Shown here: positions 1 through 8,150 of the stretch, one piece after another
How positions within the stretch are numbered: position 1 is the stretch's first letter
Layout of the letters: every line of letters begins with the position of its first letter
Assembly: GCA_014379885.1 (NCBI GenBank)
Contig: JACMKW010000249.1
Location: 1-12,229 of the forward strand
Origin: Rhizobacter sp.
GTDB taxonomy: Bacteria > Pseudomonadota > Gammaproteobacteria > Burkholderiales > Burkholderiaceae
Length of the DNA stretch: 12,229 nucleotides
Direction: 5' to 3'
The notes under the pieces: model-generated
Databases searched by the model: none
What the model saw: the letters and a program-made list of their open reading frames with translations, nothing else
What the model was told of the DNA's origin: nothing
Translations under genes and position numbers: made by a program

Positions 1-2771
1 GAGAACATCGACAGCGTGGAGCGGAACATCAAGAGCGCCAGCACCACGCCGATCAGCGTGAGCGGCAGGGCAGTCATCAGCGCGAGCGGCTGCAGGAAGC
101 TCTTGAACTGGCTCGCGAGGATCATGTAGATGAAGACGATCGCGAGCGCCAGCGCGCCCACCGCGTAGCTGAAGGACTCGTTCATGTTCTTGGTAGACCC
201 GCCAAAGCTGTAGCGGTAGCCGGGCGGCCAGTTGATGCCGTCGAGCACCTTGCGGATGTCAGCCGACACCTCGCCGCCGCTGCGGCCGAAGGCGTTGGCG
301 TCGATGTTGATTTCGCGGTTCAGGTCGCGGCGGTTGATCTGGTTCGGGCCGGTGGATGCCTTCACGTCGGCCACTTGCGACAGGCGCACCGAGCGCGGCG
401 AGCCGTCGGCGCCTGCTGCCACGTTGATGGGCATGCGCTGCAGGTCGGTGATGGAGCCGCGTGACTCGGGCGAGAGGCGCACGTTCACATCGTAGTTTTC
501 GCCATCGGGCGCGCGCCAGTTGCCCACCGTGGTGCCTGCCACCAGGGTACGCAGGCTGGTGGCCAGCGCATTGACGTTCAGGCCCACGTCGGCCGCCGCG
601 TCGCGCTTCACGTCGATGGAGATGGTGGGCTTGTTGGGCTTGAGCGTGCTGTCAAGATCGACCAGGCCGGGAATGTCACGCAGCTTGACCATGATGCCTT
701 TCGACAGGCGCTCCAGCTCCGCCAGGTCGCTGCCCTGGATGGAGAACTGCAGGCTCTTGCCGCCGCCCAGATCGGTCTGGCCGATGTTGGTGACCGTCAC
801 GCCCGGAATGCGGGCCAGCTGTTCGCGCAGGGGCACCGTCATCTGGTCGATGCTGCGCTGGCGGTCTTTGCGATCAACCAGGCGCACGTAGGTGGCACCG
901 TAAATCTTGCCGGCGGCCTGACCGCTGTTGATCGTGGTGACGGTGTACCGCACCTCGGGCATCTGGCGCAGCGTGGCGTCGATCTGGCGTGCGCGCGATT
1001 CGGTCACTTCGAGGGACGAGCCCACCGGTGTGTAGAAGTTGACTTGCGTCTCAGACAGGTCGGCCTTGGGCACGAACTCGGTGCCGAGCACCGGCACCAG
1101 CACGATGCTGCCGACGAAGGTGGCCAGGGCAATGCCCAGGGTGGCGAGCTTGTGTGCGAGCGACCAGCGAAGAATGTTCTGGTAGGCACGCGACAACCAT
1201 TCGGTGAGGCGGTCAAACAGCTTGGTGACGCGGCCGATGGTCTTGTCGTACAGCGTGACTGGTGGCCCCTGGTGAGCGTGGCCATGCGCCTGCGGGTCAT
1301 GCCAGATGCTGGAGAGCATGGGGTCGAGCGTGAAGCTCACGAACATCGAGATCAGCACGGCCGCCACGATGGTGATGCCGAACTCGTGGAAGAACTTGCC
1401 GACGATGCCGCCCATGAAGCCGATGGGCAGGAACACCGCCACGATCGACAGCGTGGTGGCCAGCACGGCCAGGCCGATCTCGTTGGTGCCGGCGAGAGCG
1501 GCTTCGTGCGCGGACTTGCCCATTTGCACATGGCGCACGATGTTCTCGCGCACCACGATGGCGTCGTCGATCAACAGCCCCACGCACAGGCTCAGCGCCA
1601 TCATGGTGATGTTGTTGATGGTGAAACCGAACAGGTACATGAAGAGAAAGGTGCCGATCAGCGCAATCGGCAGCGTGAGGCCGGTGATGACGGTGGAGCG
1701 CCACGAATTCAGGAACAGAAAGACGATCAACACCGTGAGCGCCGCACCTTCGAAAAGCGTGCGCTTGACGTTAGCCACCGAGACGCGAATGGCGCGCGAG
1801 TTGTCGCGAATGACTTCGACCTTCACGCCCGGCGGCACCAGCGAAGCCGCTTCGGCCAGCGCCTTGTTCAAGCCATCAACCACGCCAATGGTGTTTTCGC
1901 CTTGCGACTTTTGCACCGACAAAAGCACCGTGCGCTGGCCGTTGTAGAGCGCGAGGCTTTCCACCTCTTGCGGCCCGTCGGTCACGTCGGCCACCTGCCA
2001 CAGCCGAACAGCATTGCCACCTTTGCGCGCCACCACGATCTCGCGGAAGTCTTCGGGCCGCTTGAGCCGCGCGTTGATCTGCACCACACGCTCCTGCTCG
2101 ATGGAGCGAATGGCGCCCATGGGCAGTTCCTGGTTCTCGCTCCGCACGGCCGCCACAACCTGATCCACGCTCACACCGAGCGCTTCAAGCGCGGCCGGCC
2201 TCACGTAGAGGTTAATCTGGCGCGCCACGCCGCCCACCGGCGACACCGAGCCCACGCCACGCACGTTCTCCAACCGCTTTTGCAGCACCTGGGTGGCCCA
2301 GGTGGTCAGCTCCTGCGAGCTTTTCTTGCCATCGGTGGCGAGCACCGCCACGTTGAAGATGGGCACGCTTTGCGGGTCAAAGCGCGAGATGCGGGGTTCT
2401 TTCACCTCGTCGCGCAGCAAGGGTCGGATCAATGAGACCTTCTCGCGCACGTCGTCGGCCGCCTTGCGGCCGTCCACGTCAAGGTTGAACTCGACGATGA
2501 CGACCGAGGTGCCTTCATAAGAGCGCGAGTACAGCGAGCTGATGCCCGCCACCGTGTTGACGGCCTCTTCGACCTTCTTGGTGACTTCGCTCTCGACGAT
2601 CTCGGGCGAGGCGCCGGGGTAGTCCATCACCACCACGACGGTGGGGAAGTCGACGTTGGGGAATTGGTCGACTGCCAGGCGCTGGTAGCTGAACAGGCCG
2701 AGCACCACGAAGGCCAGCATGACCATCGTGGCCATGACGGGGTTGCTGATGGAAACGCGTGTGAACCACAT
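1..2771 (-). CDS. RND-family (HAE1/AcrB-like) efflux pump inner-membrane subunit, 3' end missing
   Basis: This is the proton-driven inner-membrane pump of a tripartite efflux complex; it would pass hydrophobic or amphiphilic substrates through the periplasm via the adaptor encoded just upstream. The frame is open from the ATG at 2771 to the window edge, giving 923 codons. It begins MWFTRVSISNPV, a typical RND N terminus with TM1 and the first periplasmic PDFPxV-type segment (QFPNVDFPTVVV). TM4 carries the proton-relay pair D402-D403 in GLLIDDAIVV, the counterpart of AcrB D407/D408. The frame ends just before the segment that would hold the TM10 lysine, so about 100-130 residues of the usual ~1030-1050 are missing. 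It starts 25 bp after the adaptor stop with only a weak Shine-Dalgarno, suggesting coupled expression. Substrate is unknown. No outer-membrane factor gene is in the window; one could lie beyond the left edge. Confidence 0.95.
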   Translation of the reverse strand, partial: MWFTRVSISNPVMATMVMLAFVVLGLFSYQRLAVDQFPNVDFPTVVVVMDYPGASPEIVESEVTKKVEEAVNTVAGISSLYSRSYEGTSVVIVEFNLDVDGRKAADDVREKVSLIRPLLRDEVKEPRISRFDPQSVPIFNVAVLATDGKKSSQELTTWATQVLQKRLENVRGVGSVSPVGGVARQINLYVRPAALEALGVSVDQVVAAVRSENQELPMGAIRSIEQERVVQINARLKRPEDFREIVVARKGGNAVRLWQVADVTDGPQEVESLALYNGQRTVLLSVQKSQGENTIGVVDGLNKALAEAASLVPPGVKVEVIRDNSRAIRVSVANVKRTLFEGAALTVLIVFLFLNSWRSTVITGLTLPIALIGTFLFMYLFGFTINNITMMALSLCVGLLIDDAIVVRENIVRHVQMGKSAHEAALAGTNEIGLAVLATTLSIVAVFLPIGFMGGIVGKFFHEFGITIVAAVLISMFVSFTLDPMLSSIWHDPQAHGHAHQGPPVTLYDKTIGRVTKLFDRLTEWLSRAYQNILRWSLAHKLATLGIALATFVGSIVLVPVLGTEFVPKADLSETQVNFYTPVGSSLEVTESRARQIDATLRQMPEVRYTVTTINSGQAAGKIYGATYVRLVDRKDRQRSIDQMTVPLREQLARIPGVTVTNIGQTDLGGGKSLQFSIQGSDLAELERLSKGIMVKLRDIPGLVDLDSTLKPNKPTISIDVKRDAAADVGLNVNALATSLRTLVAGTTVGNWRAPDGENYDVNVRLSPESRGSITDLQRMPINVAAGADGSPRSVRLSQVADVKASTGPNQINRRDLNREINIDANAFGRSGGEVSADIRKVLDGINWPPGYRYSFGGSTKNMNESFSYAVGALALAIVFIYMILASQFKSFLQPLALMTALPLTLIGVVLALLMFRSTLSMF

Positions 2772-2796
2772 GGTGATGTATTCGCTCGCGGGTGGT

Positions 2797-3966
2797 TCAG
2801 CGGGACGCGGAAGCCGCCGCCATCGTGGCGGCAACAGGCAACAGGTTCACCGGGGTGCCTTCGCGCAACAGGCCCACCGTGCCGCGCAGCACTGTCGTGC
2901 CTGGCGTCAGGCCTTCGGTCAACTCGACCACGCTCTCGCGCCCCGATGCGCTGCTCACTTCACCACGCGCGCCGAGGGTGACGTTCTTTAGCGCGACCTT
3001 GCCGTCGACCACCGCCAGCACATAGGGCCGGGCCTGGTCGATGCGCACCGCGCTGGTTGGCACCACCAGTGCCGAGCGGCGTTGCAGCTCGATGCTGCCC
3101 TTGGCGAACAAGCCCTGGCGCAAGCCGGGGTGGGGGTCGAGCGCCAGGTACACCATCAAGGCGCGGGTGCCGCTCTGGGTGCTGGGGTTGATGCGAGCCA
3201 CCTTGGCCGGCAGCGGGGCGGCAAAACCATCCACCTGCAGGCGGGCAGTCTGGCCCACCCTGATGTCGACCACGTCTTCCGGCGCCATGGCGGCTTCGAG
3301 CTCGATGCGCGAGAGGTCAACCACTTCCACGATGCGTGTGTCGATCGACACCCTTTCGCCTACTTGCACCAAGCGCTGCGATACCAGGCCGGAGATGGGC
3401 GCCACCAAATGCGCATCGGCGAGCGACTTGCGCGCCAGGTCAACGGCGGCAGTCGCCGCACCGTAGGTGGCTTCTGCCGAACCGGCATTCGACACCGAGG
3501 TCTCCAGCCCATTGGCTGAGATGAACCCTTGGGCCACCAGGGCGCGGTTGTTCTCCAGCGTGCGTTTGGCAATGTCGACCTGCGCGCGTGACGAGGCGGC
3601 CGTTTGTTCGGCCTGGCGCAGCCGCAGCACGAGCTCCGAGGTGTCGAGCTGGCCGATCAATTGGCCTGCCTTGACGGTGTCACCTTCGCGCACGGTGAGC
3701 GACTTCACCTCGGCCGACACCTTGGCCTTGATGAACGCGCTGTTGACGGCCTTGAGACCACCCGAGACCGCCAGCGTGCGCGCAAGCTCTTGCGAACCGG
3801 CCACCACCACGTCATGGGGCGACAGATCGAACCCCGCGGGCGCCTTGGCAGGCGCTGTGGCGGCGGCGCGCTCCAGCTTGCGCATCTGCAGTCTCTTGGC
3901 TACCACCGCACCCACTCCCAGCAAGACCACGGCCACGATCAACCACTTCAGCCAGCTTTTCTTCAT
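2797..3966 (-). CDS. RND efflux periplasmic adaptor (HlyD/MFP family)
   Basis: This 389-residue protein is the membrane-fusion subunit that links the RND pump to an outer-membrane channel. It has an N-terminal hydrophobic segment at about residues 5-23 after MKKSWLKW, with no lipobox cysteine, so it is probably anchored by an uncleaved signal. The two lipoyl half-motifs lie at about 76-110 (VSAEVKSLTVREGDTVKAGQ) and 181-215 (LVAPISGLVSQRLVQVGERV). They flank an Ala/Gln-rich alpha-hairpin at about 111-180. A beta-barrel (about 216-300) and a membrane-proximal domain follow. The length is normal for the family. The start ATG overlaps the repressor stop as ATGA, and an AAGGA-like Shine-Dalgarno lies inside the end of the repressor gene. 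It is co-transcribed with the pump downstream. Drug specificity cannot be read from the sequence. Confidence 0.95.
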   Translation of the reverse strand: MKKSWLKWLIVAVVLLGVGAVVAKRLQMRKLERAAATAPAKAPAGFDLSPHDVVVAGSQELARTLAVSGGLKAVNSAFIKAKVSAEVKSLTVREGDTVKAGQLIGQLDTSELVLRLRQAEQTAASSRAQVDIAKRTLENNRALVAQGFISANGLETSVSNAGSAEATYGAATAAVDLARKSLADAHLVAPISGLVSQRLVQVGERVSIDTRIVEVVDLSRIELEAAMAPEDVVDIRVGQTARLQVDGFAAPLPAKVARINPSTQSGTRALMVYLALDPHPGLRQGLFAKGSIELQRRSALVVPTSAVRIDQARPYVLAVVDGKVALKNVTLGARGEVSSASGRESVVELTEGLTPGTTVLRGTVGLLREGTPVNLLPVAATMAAASASR

Positions 3967-4634
3967 GAACTCTTTTTTCCTTTTACCGGGGTGCCGTGCT
4001 TGAGCAGGCCGTGCAGCATCAGATCGATATGGGTGTCGATCACCAGATCGCAGTTGATGTCCATGCCCTCGGCGGAGCAGGCACCGAACGAGTGTTTGTG
4101 CAAAGCCATGAAGATGAGCGGCGCGAACAGTGCCTGCGTGACTTCAACGACAGGCATCTCGCGAAACTCGCCGCGGTCCACACCGCGCTTCAGCGTGCGC
4201 GCCAGCAGGTCGCTGGCGGGCTGGATGACTTCGTCGCGGTAGAACTGCGCAATCTCGGGGAAGTTGCGCACCTCCGACATCATGATCTTGTGGATGGCAC
4301 CGGCCGGCGTGTTGCCTACACGGTCCCACCAGATGCGCATGAGCAGCGCGAGCAGTTCGGCCGACGGGCCTTCGAACTCGTCGACGATGCCGCTGCCTTC
4401 GGCAATCAACTGCCCGAGGTTTTGCTGAATGACGGCCTTGAGCAGCTCTTCCTTGCTCGGGTAGTAGAGGTAGAGCGTGCCCTTGGAAACGCCCGCACGC
4501 ACGGCCACCTCGTCCGACCGTGTGGCGGAGAAGCCTTTTTCGACGAAAAGCGCGAGAGCAGCGTCCAGCAGCTCTTGCGGTCGCGCTTCTTTGCGCCGCT
4601 GCCGTGTGGGCGCAACGAGGGAGGGTTTAGACAT
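3963..4634 (-). CDS. TetR/AcrR-family transcriptional repressor of the efflux operon
   Basis: This 223-residue protein is a TetR-family DNA-binding regulator. The N-terminal domain (about residues 15-62) contains the helix-turn-helix around 38-58, with DEVAVRAGVSKGTLYLYYPS, a canonical TetR recognition helix region. The variable C-terminal half (about 75-215) is the ligand-binding and dimerisation domain and matches the AcrR/AefR-like type in style. It is the first gene of an operon with the adaptor and pump, and it probably represses all three until a pump substrate binds. The ATG at 4634 is the only reasonable start: the HTH begins soon after it, and in-frame extension would run through the promoter. 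No purine-rich Shine-Dalgarno precedes it; the stretch just upstream (about 4635-4644) is pyrimidine-rich on this strand. The last codons include GGA AAA AAG, a slippery-type heptamer in the phase that would shift into the adaptor frame. Confidence 0.94.
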   Translation of the reverse strand: MSKPSLVAPTRQRRKEARPQELLDAALALFVEKGFSATRSDEVAVRAGVSKGTLYLYYPSKEELLKAVIQQNLGQLIAEGSGIVDEFEGPSAELLALLMRIWWDRVGNTPAGAIHKIMMSEVRNFPEIAQFYRDEVIQPASDLLARTLKRGVDRGEFREMPVVEVTQALFAPLIFMALHKHSFGACSAEGMDINCDLVIDTHIDLMLHGLLKHGTPVKGKKSS

Positions 4635-4644
4635 GAAGGGGAGA

Positions 4645-4664
4645 TACTGACTAATTGGTCAGTA
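4645..4664. promoter_or_regulatory. TetR-type operator palindrome
   Basis: TACTGACTAATTGGTCAGTA is an inverted repeat in which 9 of 10 base pairs match (the exception is the 4652/4657 pair). It lies 10 bp upstream of the repressor start codon, overlaps the end of the -10 element and covers the predicted transcription start. Its size and symmetry fit a dimeric TetR-family site, so autorepression is the natural inference. It is about 130 bp from the divergent uppP start and need not control that gene. Confidence 0.8.
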
Positions 4665-4692
4665 ATGTAGGCCCGCTGGAGTGCGGGGTCAA
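4664..4692 (-). promoter_or_regulatory. sigma70-type promoter of the tetR-MFP-RND operon
   Basis: Read on the minus strand, a -35 TTGACC (4687-4692, 5/6 consensus) is followed after exactly 17 bp by a -10 TACATT (4664-4669, 4/6). The predicted start falls near 4656-4658, inside the operator, leaving an untranslated leader of only about 22-24 nt before the repressor ATG. A bound repressor would cover the -10 edge and the start site. Confidence 0.65.
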
Positions 4693-4794
4693 GGCGAGAG
4701 CCTAACCGAGGCGATGCAGGTGTTGGCTTGTTCACAGTTAAGTGATGTAAAGCACCCGCCGCTATCATCGCCCGTCGTTTTTGCAGGAGCCGGT

Positions 4795-5652
4795 GTGGAC
4801 ATCGCGTTGTGGATCAAGGCCGCCATCATGGGCATCGTCGAAGGCCTGACCGAGTTCTTGCCGATCTCAAGCACTGGGCATTTGATCCTGGCCGGCTCGT
4901 TGCTCGACTTCACCGGCGACACGGTCAAGGTGTTTGAGATCGCTATCCAGACCGGTGCCATGTTCTCGGTGATCTGGGAGTACCGTGAACGCCTGCGCCG
5001 CACCGTCGTCGGTCTGCGCAGCGACCCAGTGGCCCAGCGCTTCGCCCGCAACGTGTTGGTGGCCTTCATCCCTGCGGTGGTGCTGGGCCTGGCCTTCGGC
5101 AGCATCATCAAGCAGCACCTGTTCAAACCCGTGCCGGTGGCGGTGGCGTTCATCGTGGGTGGCTTGATCATCCTGTGGGTGGAGCGCCGCCACAAACGCC
5201 TTTATGGCGAACGTGATCTCGAAGGCGCGCGCTTGGCGCGGGTCGAAACGGTGGACGACATGAGCGTGGCCGATGCGCTCAAGGTAGGGCTGCTTCAATG
5301 CCTCGCGCTGATCCCCGGCACCAGCCGTTCGGGCGCCACCATCATTGGCTCGCTGGTGCTCGGCTTTTCGCGCAAGGCGGGCACCGAGTTCAGCTTCTAC
5401 CTGGGCATTCCCACGCTGATGGGGGCTGGTGCGTATTCGGTGTGGAAGCAGCGTGAGTTCTTGCATTGGGCCGACCTGCCGATGTTCCTGATCGGCACCG
5501 TGTTCGCTTTTGCCAGTGCGCTGGTGTGCATTCGCTGGCTGATCCGCTACGTGTCCACGCACGACTTCACGGCGTTTGCCTGGTACCGCATTGTGTTCGG
5601 GCTGGTCGTTCTGGGCACCGCATGGAGCGGGCTCGTGAACTGGAGTGCCTGA
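4795..5652 (+). CDS. uppP: Undecaprenyl-diphosphate phosphatase (UppP/BacA)
   Basis: This 285-residue integral membrane enzyme dephosphorylates undecaprenyl diphosphate to the monophosphate, recycling the lipid carrier for peptidoglycan and other envelope polymers; raised dosage is linked to bacitracin resistance. Both family signatures are present: [15 protein letters not shown] at residues 16-30 (catalytic Glu/His region) and PGTSRSG at 174-180. Several hydrophobic segments lie between and after them, and the length is close to the E. coli protein (273). The GTG at 4795 is chosen because it has a good Shine-Dalgarno (AGGAG, 4785-4789) five bases upstream and places the first motif at the usual distance; upstream in-frame sequence would enter the neighbouring promoter region. 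A TATCAT hexamer at 4763-4768 could be its -10, but no convincing -35 goes with it. It is divergent from the efflux operon and convergent with trmB. Confidence 0.95.
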   Translation: MDIALWIKAAIMGIVEGLTEFLPISSTGHLILAGSLLDFTGDTVKVFEIAIQTGAMFSVIWEYRERLRRTVVGLRSDPVAQRFARNVLVAFIPAVVLGLAFGSIIKQHLFKPVPVAVAFIVGGLIILWVERRHKRLYGERDLEGARLARVETVDDMSVADALKVGLLQCLALIPGTSRSGATIIGSLVLGFSRKAGTEFSFYLGIPTLMGAGAYSVWKQREFLHWADLPMFLIGTVFAFASALVCIRWLIRYVSTHDFTAFAWYRIVFGLVVLGTAWSGLVNWSA

Positions 5653-5663
5653 CGGCCCCTCGT

Positions 5664-5693
5664 CTGCGGAGTACCGCAGCCGGCCAGCCGGCT
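5664..5693. terminator. Two overlapping short hairpins between convergent uppP and trmB
   Basis: The 40-bp gap between the two stop codons holds CTGCGG-AGTA-CCGCAG (5664-5679) and AGCCGG-CCAG-CCGGCT (5678-5693), each a perfect 6-bp stem with a 4-base loop. They share two bases, so only one can form fully at a time. The second touches the trmB stop codon. Neither is followed by a clear T-run on either strand, so a bidirectional termination or mRNA-end role is only inferred. Confidence 0.4.
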
Positions 5694-6397
5694 CAAGCCT
5701 TGACGAACACCAGATCCCACACCCCGTGGCCGAGCTTCAAGCCGCGGTTCTCGAACTTGGTGAGCGGGCGGTAGTCGGGCTTGGGCGCATAGCCGTCGGC
5801 CGTGTTGCGCAGGCCGGGCTCGGCCGACAGCACTTCCAGCATCTGCTCGGCGTAGGGCTGCCAGTCAGTGGCGCAGTGCAGGTAGCCGCCGGGGGCGAGC
5901 CGCGTGACCAGCTTGGCGACGAAGGGTGGTTGCACCAGCCGGCGCTTGTTGTGCTTCTTCTTGTGCCACGGGTCGGGAAAGAAAATGTGCACGCCGGCCA
6001 ATGAGCCCGGTGCCGTCATGTGGTCGAGCACGTCGACAGCGTCGTGCTGCACGATCCGCAGGTTGCTCAAGCGCCTTTCGTCAATGTGCTTGAGCAGGGC
6101 GCCCACACCCGGCGTGTGAACCTCTACACCCAGGAAGTCGGTGCCCGGCAGTGCTTGAGCTATCTGAGCGGTGGCGTCGCCCATGCCGAAGCCGATCTCC
6201 AGCACCAGCGGCGCCGTGCGGCCAAACAACTGCTGTGGCGCCAGCACCCGCGGCACGTAAGGCACCACGAATGTCGGCCCCAGCGTTTCCAGTGCTCGCA
6301 CCTGGCCGCTGCCCATGCGGCCTGCCCGCAGCACGAAGCTGCGGATGGGGCGGCGCGTGTGCGCAGGGTGGTCGGGTGGAGCTATGGGGTCGGTCAT
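5693..6397 (-). CDS. trmB: tRNA (guanine-N7-)-methyltransferase TrmB
   Basis: This 234-residue enzyme transfers a methyl group from S-adenosylmethionine to N7 of guanosine 46 in the variable loop of tRNAs. The N-terminal [14 protein letters not shown] block (residues 15-28) is typical of the family. The SAM-binding motif LEIGFGMGD is at 66-74, the substrate/catalytic block [15 protein letters not shown] at 139-153, and the C-terminal [17 protein letters not shown] at 213-229. The ATG at 6397 is preferred because it puts the conserved block at the usual distance; a GTG at 6454 would add 19 residues of poor quality. No Shine-Dalgarno precedes the ATG; a GC-rich inverted repeat sits 3 bases upstream instead. 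It is downstream of the hydrolase gene on the same strand, with a 91-bp gap. Confidence 0.95.
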   Translation of the reverse strand: MTDPIAPPDHPAHTRRPIRSFVLRAGRMGSGQVRALETLGPTFVVPYVPRVLAPQQLFGRTAPLVLEIGFGMGDATAQIAQALPGTDFLGVEVHTPGVGALLKHIDERRLSNLRIVQHDAVDVLDHMTAPGSLAGVHIFFPDPWHKKKHNKRRLVQPPFVAKLVTRLAPGGYLHCATDWQPYAEQMLEVLSAEPGLRNTADGYAPKPDYRPLTKFENRGLKLGHGVWDLVFVKA

Positions 6398-6400
6398 GAG

Positions 6401-6423
6401 GCGGGCCCGGCTGGCGGGCCCGC
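6401..6423. repeat. GC-rich inverted repeat immediately upstream of trmB
   Basis: GCGGGCCC (6401-6408) and GGGCCCGC (6416-6423) form a perfect 8-bp all-GC stem with a 7-base loop. It lies 66 bp after the serine hydrolase stop and 3 bp before the trmB start codon on the minus strand. There is no T-tract, so it is not a classical terminator. It could be a transcript-end stem for the upstream gene or a leader structure limiting ribosome access to trmB. Confidence 0.45.
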
Positions 6424-6488
6424 ATTGTGCCTGCTGTACCGGCACCGTAGGCACCGGCCCGAGGGAAGCGCCGCACCCATCACCCGGT

Positions 6489-8150
6489 TTAGCGATCGCC
6501 CTCCCACAGCTTCAAGTCGGGCGCGTAATTGCCCGCACCGTAGGCGGCGCAGAAGCCCGAGGCGTTGTTGCGGTAGGTTGGATCCAGGGCAATCACGGCA
6601 GGGCGCAGGGCTTCCCAGAAACGCATCGGCTCGGAACCCGACTGGCCGCCGGAGTCCTTCACGACGATGACCATGTCGAGGCCGCGGTGCACGATGATGT
6701 ACTGCCCCCCCAGGCCGGCCGCGAAGAACACGCCCACGTCGTGCTGCTGCGCAGGGCAGCCTCCCGGGCGCAGGCAGCTCGGCGCGTTCGACACCGGGCC
6801 ATGCGGGTAGCTGCGGTACTGAGGCTTGGGTGCGCAGCTGTCTTCCTCCTGGAGCCAGGTCAGGTAGCCGTAACGCGTGTTGGCGTCTTCGAACGAGGTG
6901 TGACCCATGTTGTAGACGTAGTCCTGGTCGATCAGGCGCTGACCGTTCCACATCCCCCCGTTGTTCATCAGCAGACCCAGGCGGGCCATGTCGCGGACGG
7001 TGGTTTGCCAGCTGGTCGCGAAGTTCTTGCTGGTGTTCGAGGTGCCCCATGTGGAATTCTCGAAGCCGAGCGGCGTTGCGAGGTAGCGCTGCCAGAACGC
7101 GCCGATGTTGCTGCCCAGGCGCGCGGTGTCTTGCGTCACCACGGTGTTGACCACATCACTCAGCCGGTTGATGGCATCGCTGCCGACCGTGTCGTACACG
7201 AACTCGCGGTTCGGGTAGTTGAGGTTGGGCGACGCTTCGCTCACCATGCCCAGCACGTGCGCGGTGGTCGAGGCCTGCTGGAAGGTGACGCTGTCGAGCC
7301 AGTGGTCGACACGCTGGAACTCACCCAGCGGGCCGCGCTTGCGTGTGGTGGTGACCGGGATGTTCTTGGTCTGGTGAATCAACGCGCCGACGGTCAGCGA
7401 GCCCATGGTCTTGGTGGTCGAGTAGACCTGGCTGACCGAGTCACGCCCGCTCGGGTAGTACTCGTGGCACAGCTTGCCGTAGCGCACGATCGCGTACGAC
7501 AGTCCGAGCGTGCGGTTGGCCTGCTGCAGCAAGGCGGTGTCGAGCTTGCATTGAGCGGCGACGTTGGCTGCCGAAACCAGTGCCCACGGCCCGGTGCCCG
7601 GGTCGCTAGCGCCTGTGGTAGGGGGAGTGGAGGTGCGCGTGCCTTCTACGCGCACGTTCGCGACTGTGTAGGTCTCGGATGAGCTGCTGGCGTCCACGCG
7701 GAAGCGCAGGTACACCGTGTTCTGGCCCGTCGCTGTGAGAGGCAGCGCGAAGGTCGCCGCCCCAGAGGTGGTGCGGCTCGACTCCAGCACGCTGTAGGTG
7801 CTGCCATTGGTCGAGAACTCGACGATGCCGGCCTCGCCAGTATCGAGCCCTGACGAACTTCGGCTGAAGTTTAGCGTGAGGTTACTGAAACCCACGGTGC
7901 TGAAGGCGGCCGACCGGATTGAGCCATCGGTGCAACCGAAGCAGCCTTGCATGCGCGCACCGTTGGTGCCGGTGGTCACTGTGCCTGCAGCGGTGAAACT
8001 ACCCAGGCCGGCGGCGAAACTCTCTTGCAGCAATACATCAGCCTGCGCGGCTGCAGACATGAGCAAAGCGCCTATGGCAAGGGACGTTTGCGCGAGACGT
8101 GTCTTGCGGGCTCGCTTCTTGTCGATGCCGGGGTGTTGGTGCTGGTTCAT
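6489..8150 (-). CDS. Secreted two-domain serine hydrolase (beta-lactamase / class C esterase fold)
   Basis: This 553-residue exported protein has two parts. A basic N terminus and hydrophobic stretch end in SAAAQA, with likely signal-peptidase cleavage after residue 37. Residues about 38-170 are rich in Ser, Thr and Gly with alternating hydrophobics and resemble a beta-sandwich adhesion or carbohydrate-binding module; C70 and C73 lie close together. A Thr/Pro/Gly linker follows (about 171-188). The C-terminal part (about 190-550) has the serine-hydrolase signature STTK (nucleophile S244, base K247), a Y319-D-T element where the family usually has Y-x-N, and GLGGQ at 479-483, as in NylB/EstB-like members of the penicillin-binding-protein-like fold. 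It may be an esterase, amidase or oligomer hydrolase; a true beta-lactamase is unlikely. The ATG at 8150 is chosen because AAGGAG (8159-8164) lies 8 bases upstream and the signal peptide follows. The frame stays open up to 8297 without support. Confidence 0.88.
   Translation of the reverse strand: MNQHQHPGIDKKRARKTRLAQTSLAIGALLMSAAAQADVLLQESFAAGLGSFTAAGTVTTGTNGARMQGCFGCTDGSIRSAAFSTVGFSNLTLNFSRSSSGLDTGEAGIVEFSTNGSTYSVLESSRTTSGAATFALPLTATGQNTVYLRFRVDASSSSETYTVANVRVEGTRTSTPPTTGASDPGTGPWALVSAANVAAQCKLDTALLQQANRTLGLSYAIVRYGKLCHEYYPSGRDSVSQVYSTTKTMGSLTVGALIHQTKNIPVTTTRKRGPLGEFQRVDHWLDSVTFQQASTTAHVLGMVSEASPNLNYPNREFVYDTVGSDAINRLSDVVNTVVTQDTARLGSNIGAFWQRYLATPLGFENSTWGTSNTSKNFATSWQTTVRDMARLGLLMNNGGMWNGQRLIDQDYVYNMGHTSFEDANTRYGYLTWLQEEDSCAPKPQYRSYPHGPVSNAPSCLRPGGCPAQQHDVGVFFAAGLGGQYIIVHRGLDMVIVVKDSGGQSGSEPMRFWEALRPAVIALDPTYRNNASGFCAAYGAGNYAPDLKLWEGDR

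Noticed and set aside
1044..2435. Long plus-strand open frame of 463 codons opposite the RND pump gene
   Set aside because: Its product is a His/Arg/Gln-rich string with no domain, typical of the antisense of a high-GC gene. The minus-strand frame encodes a clear RND pump across the same bases.
6315..7682. Plus-strand open frame of 455 codons opposite trmB and the serine hydrolase
   Set aside because: It spans two well-supported minus-strand genes, has low-complexity Arg/Ala/Val/His composition and no Shine-Dalgarno or known motif.
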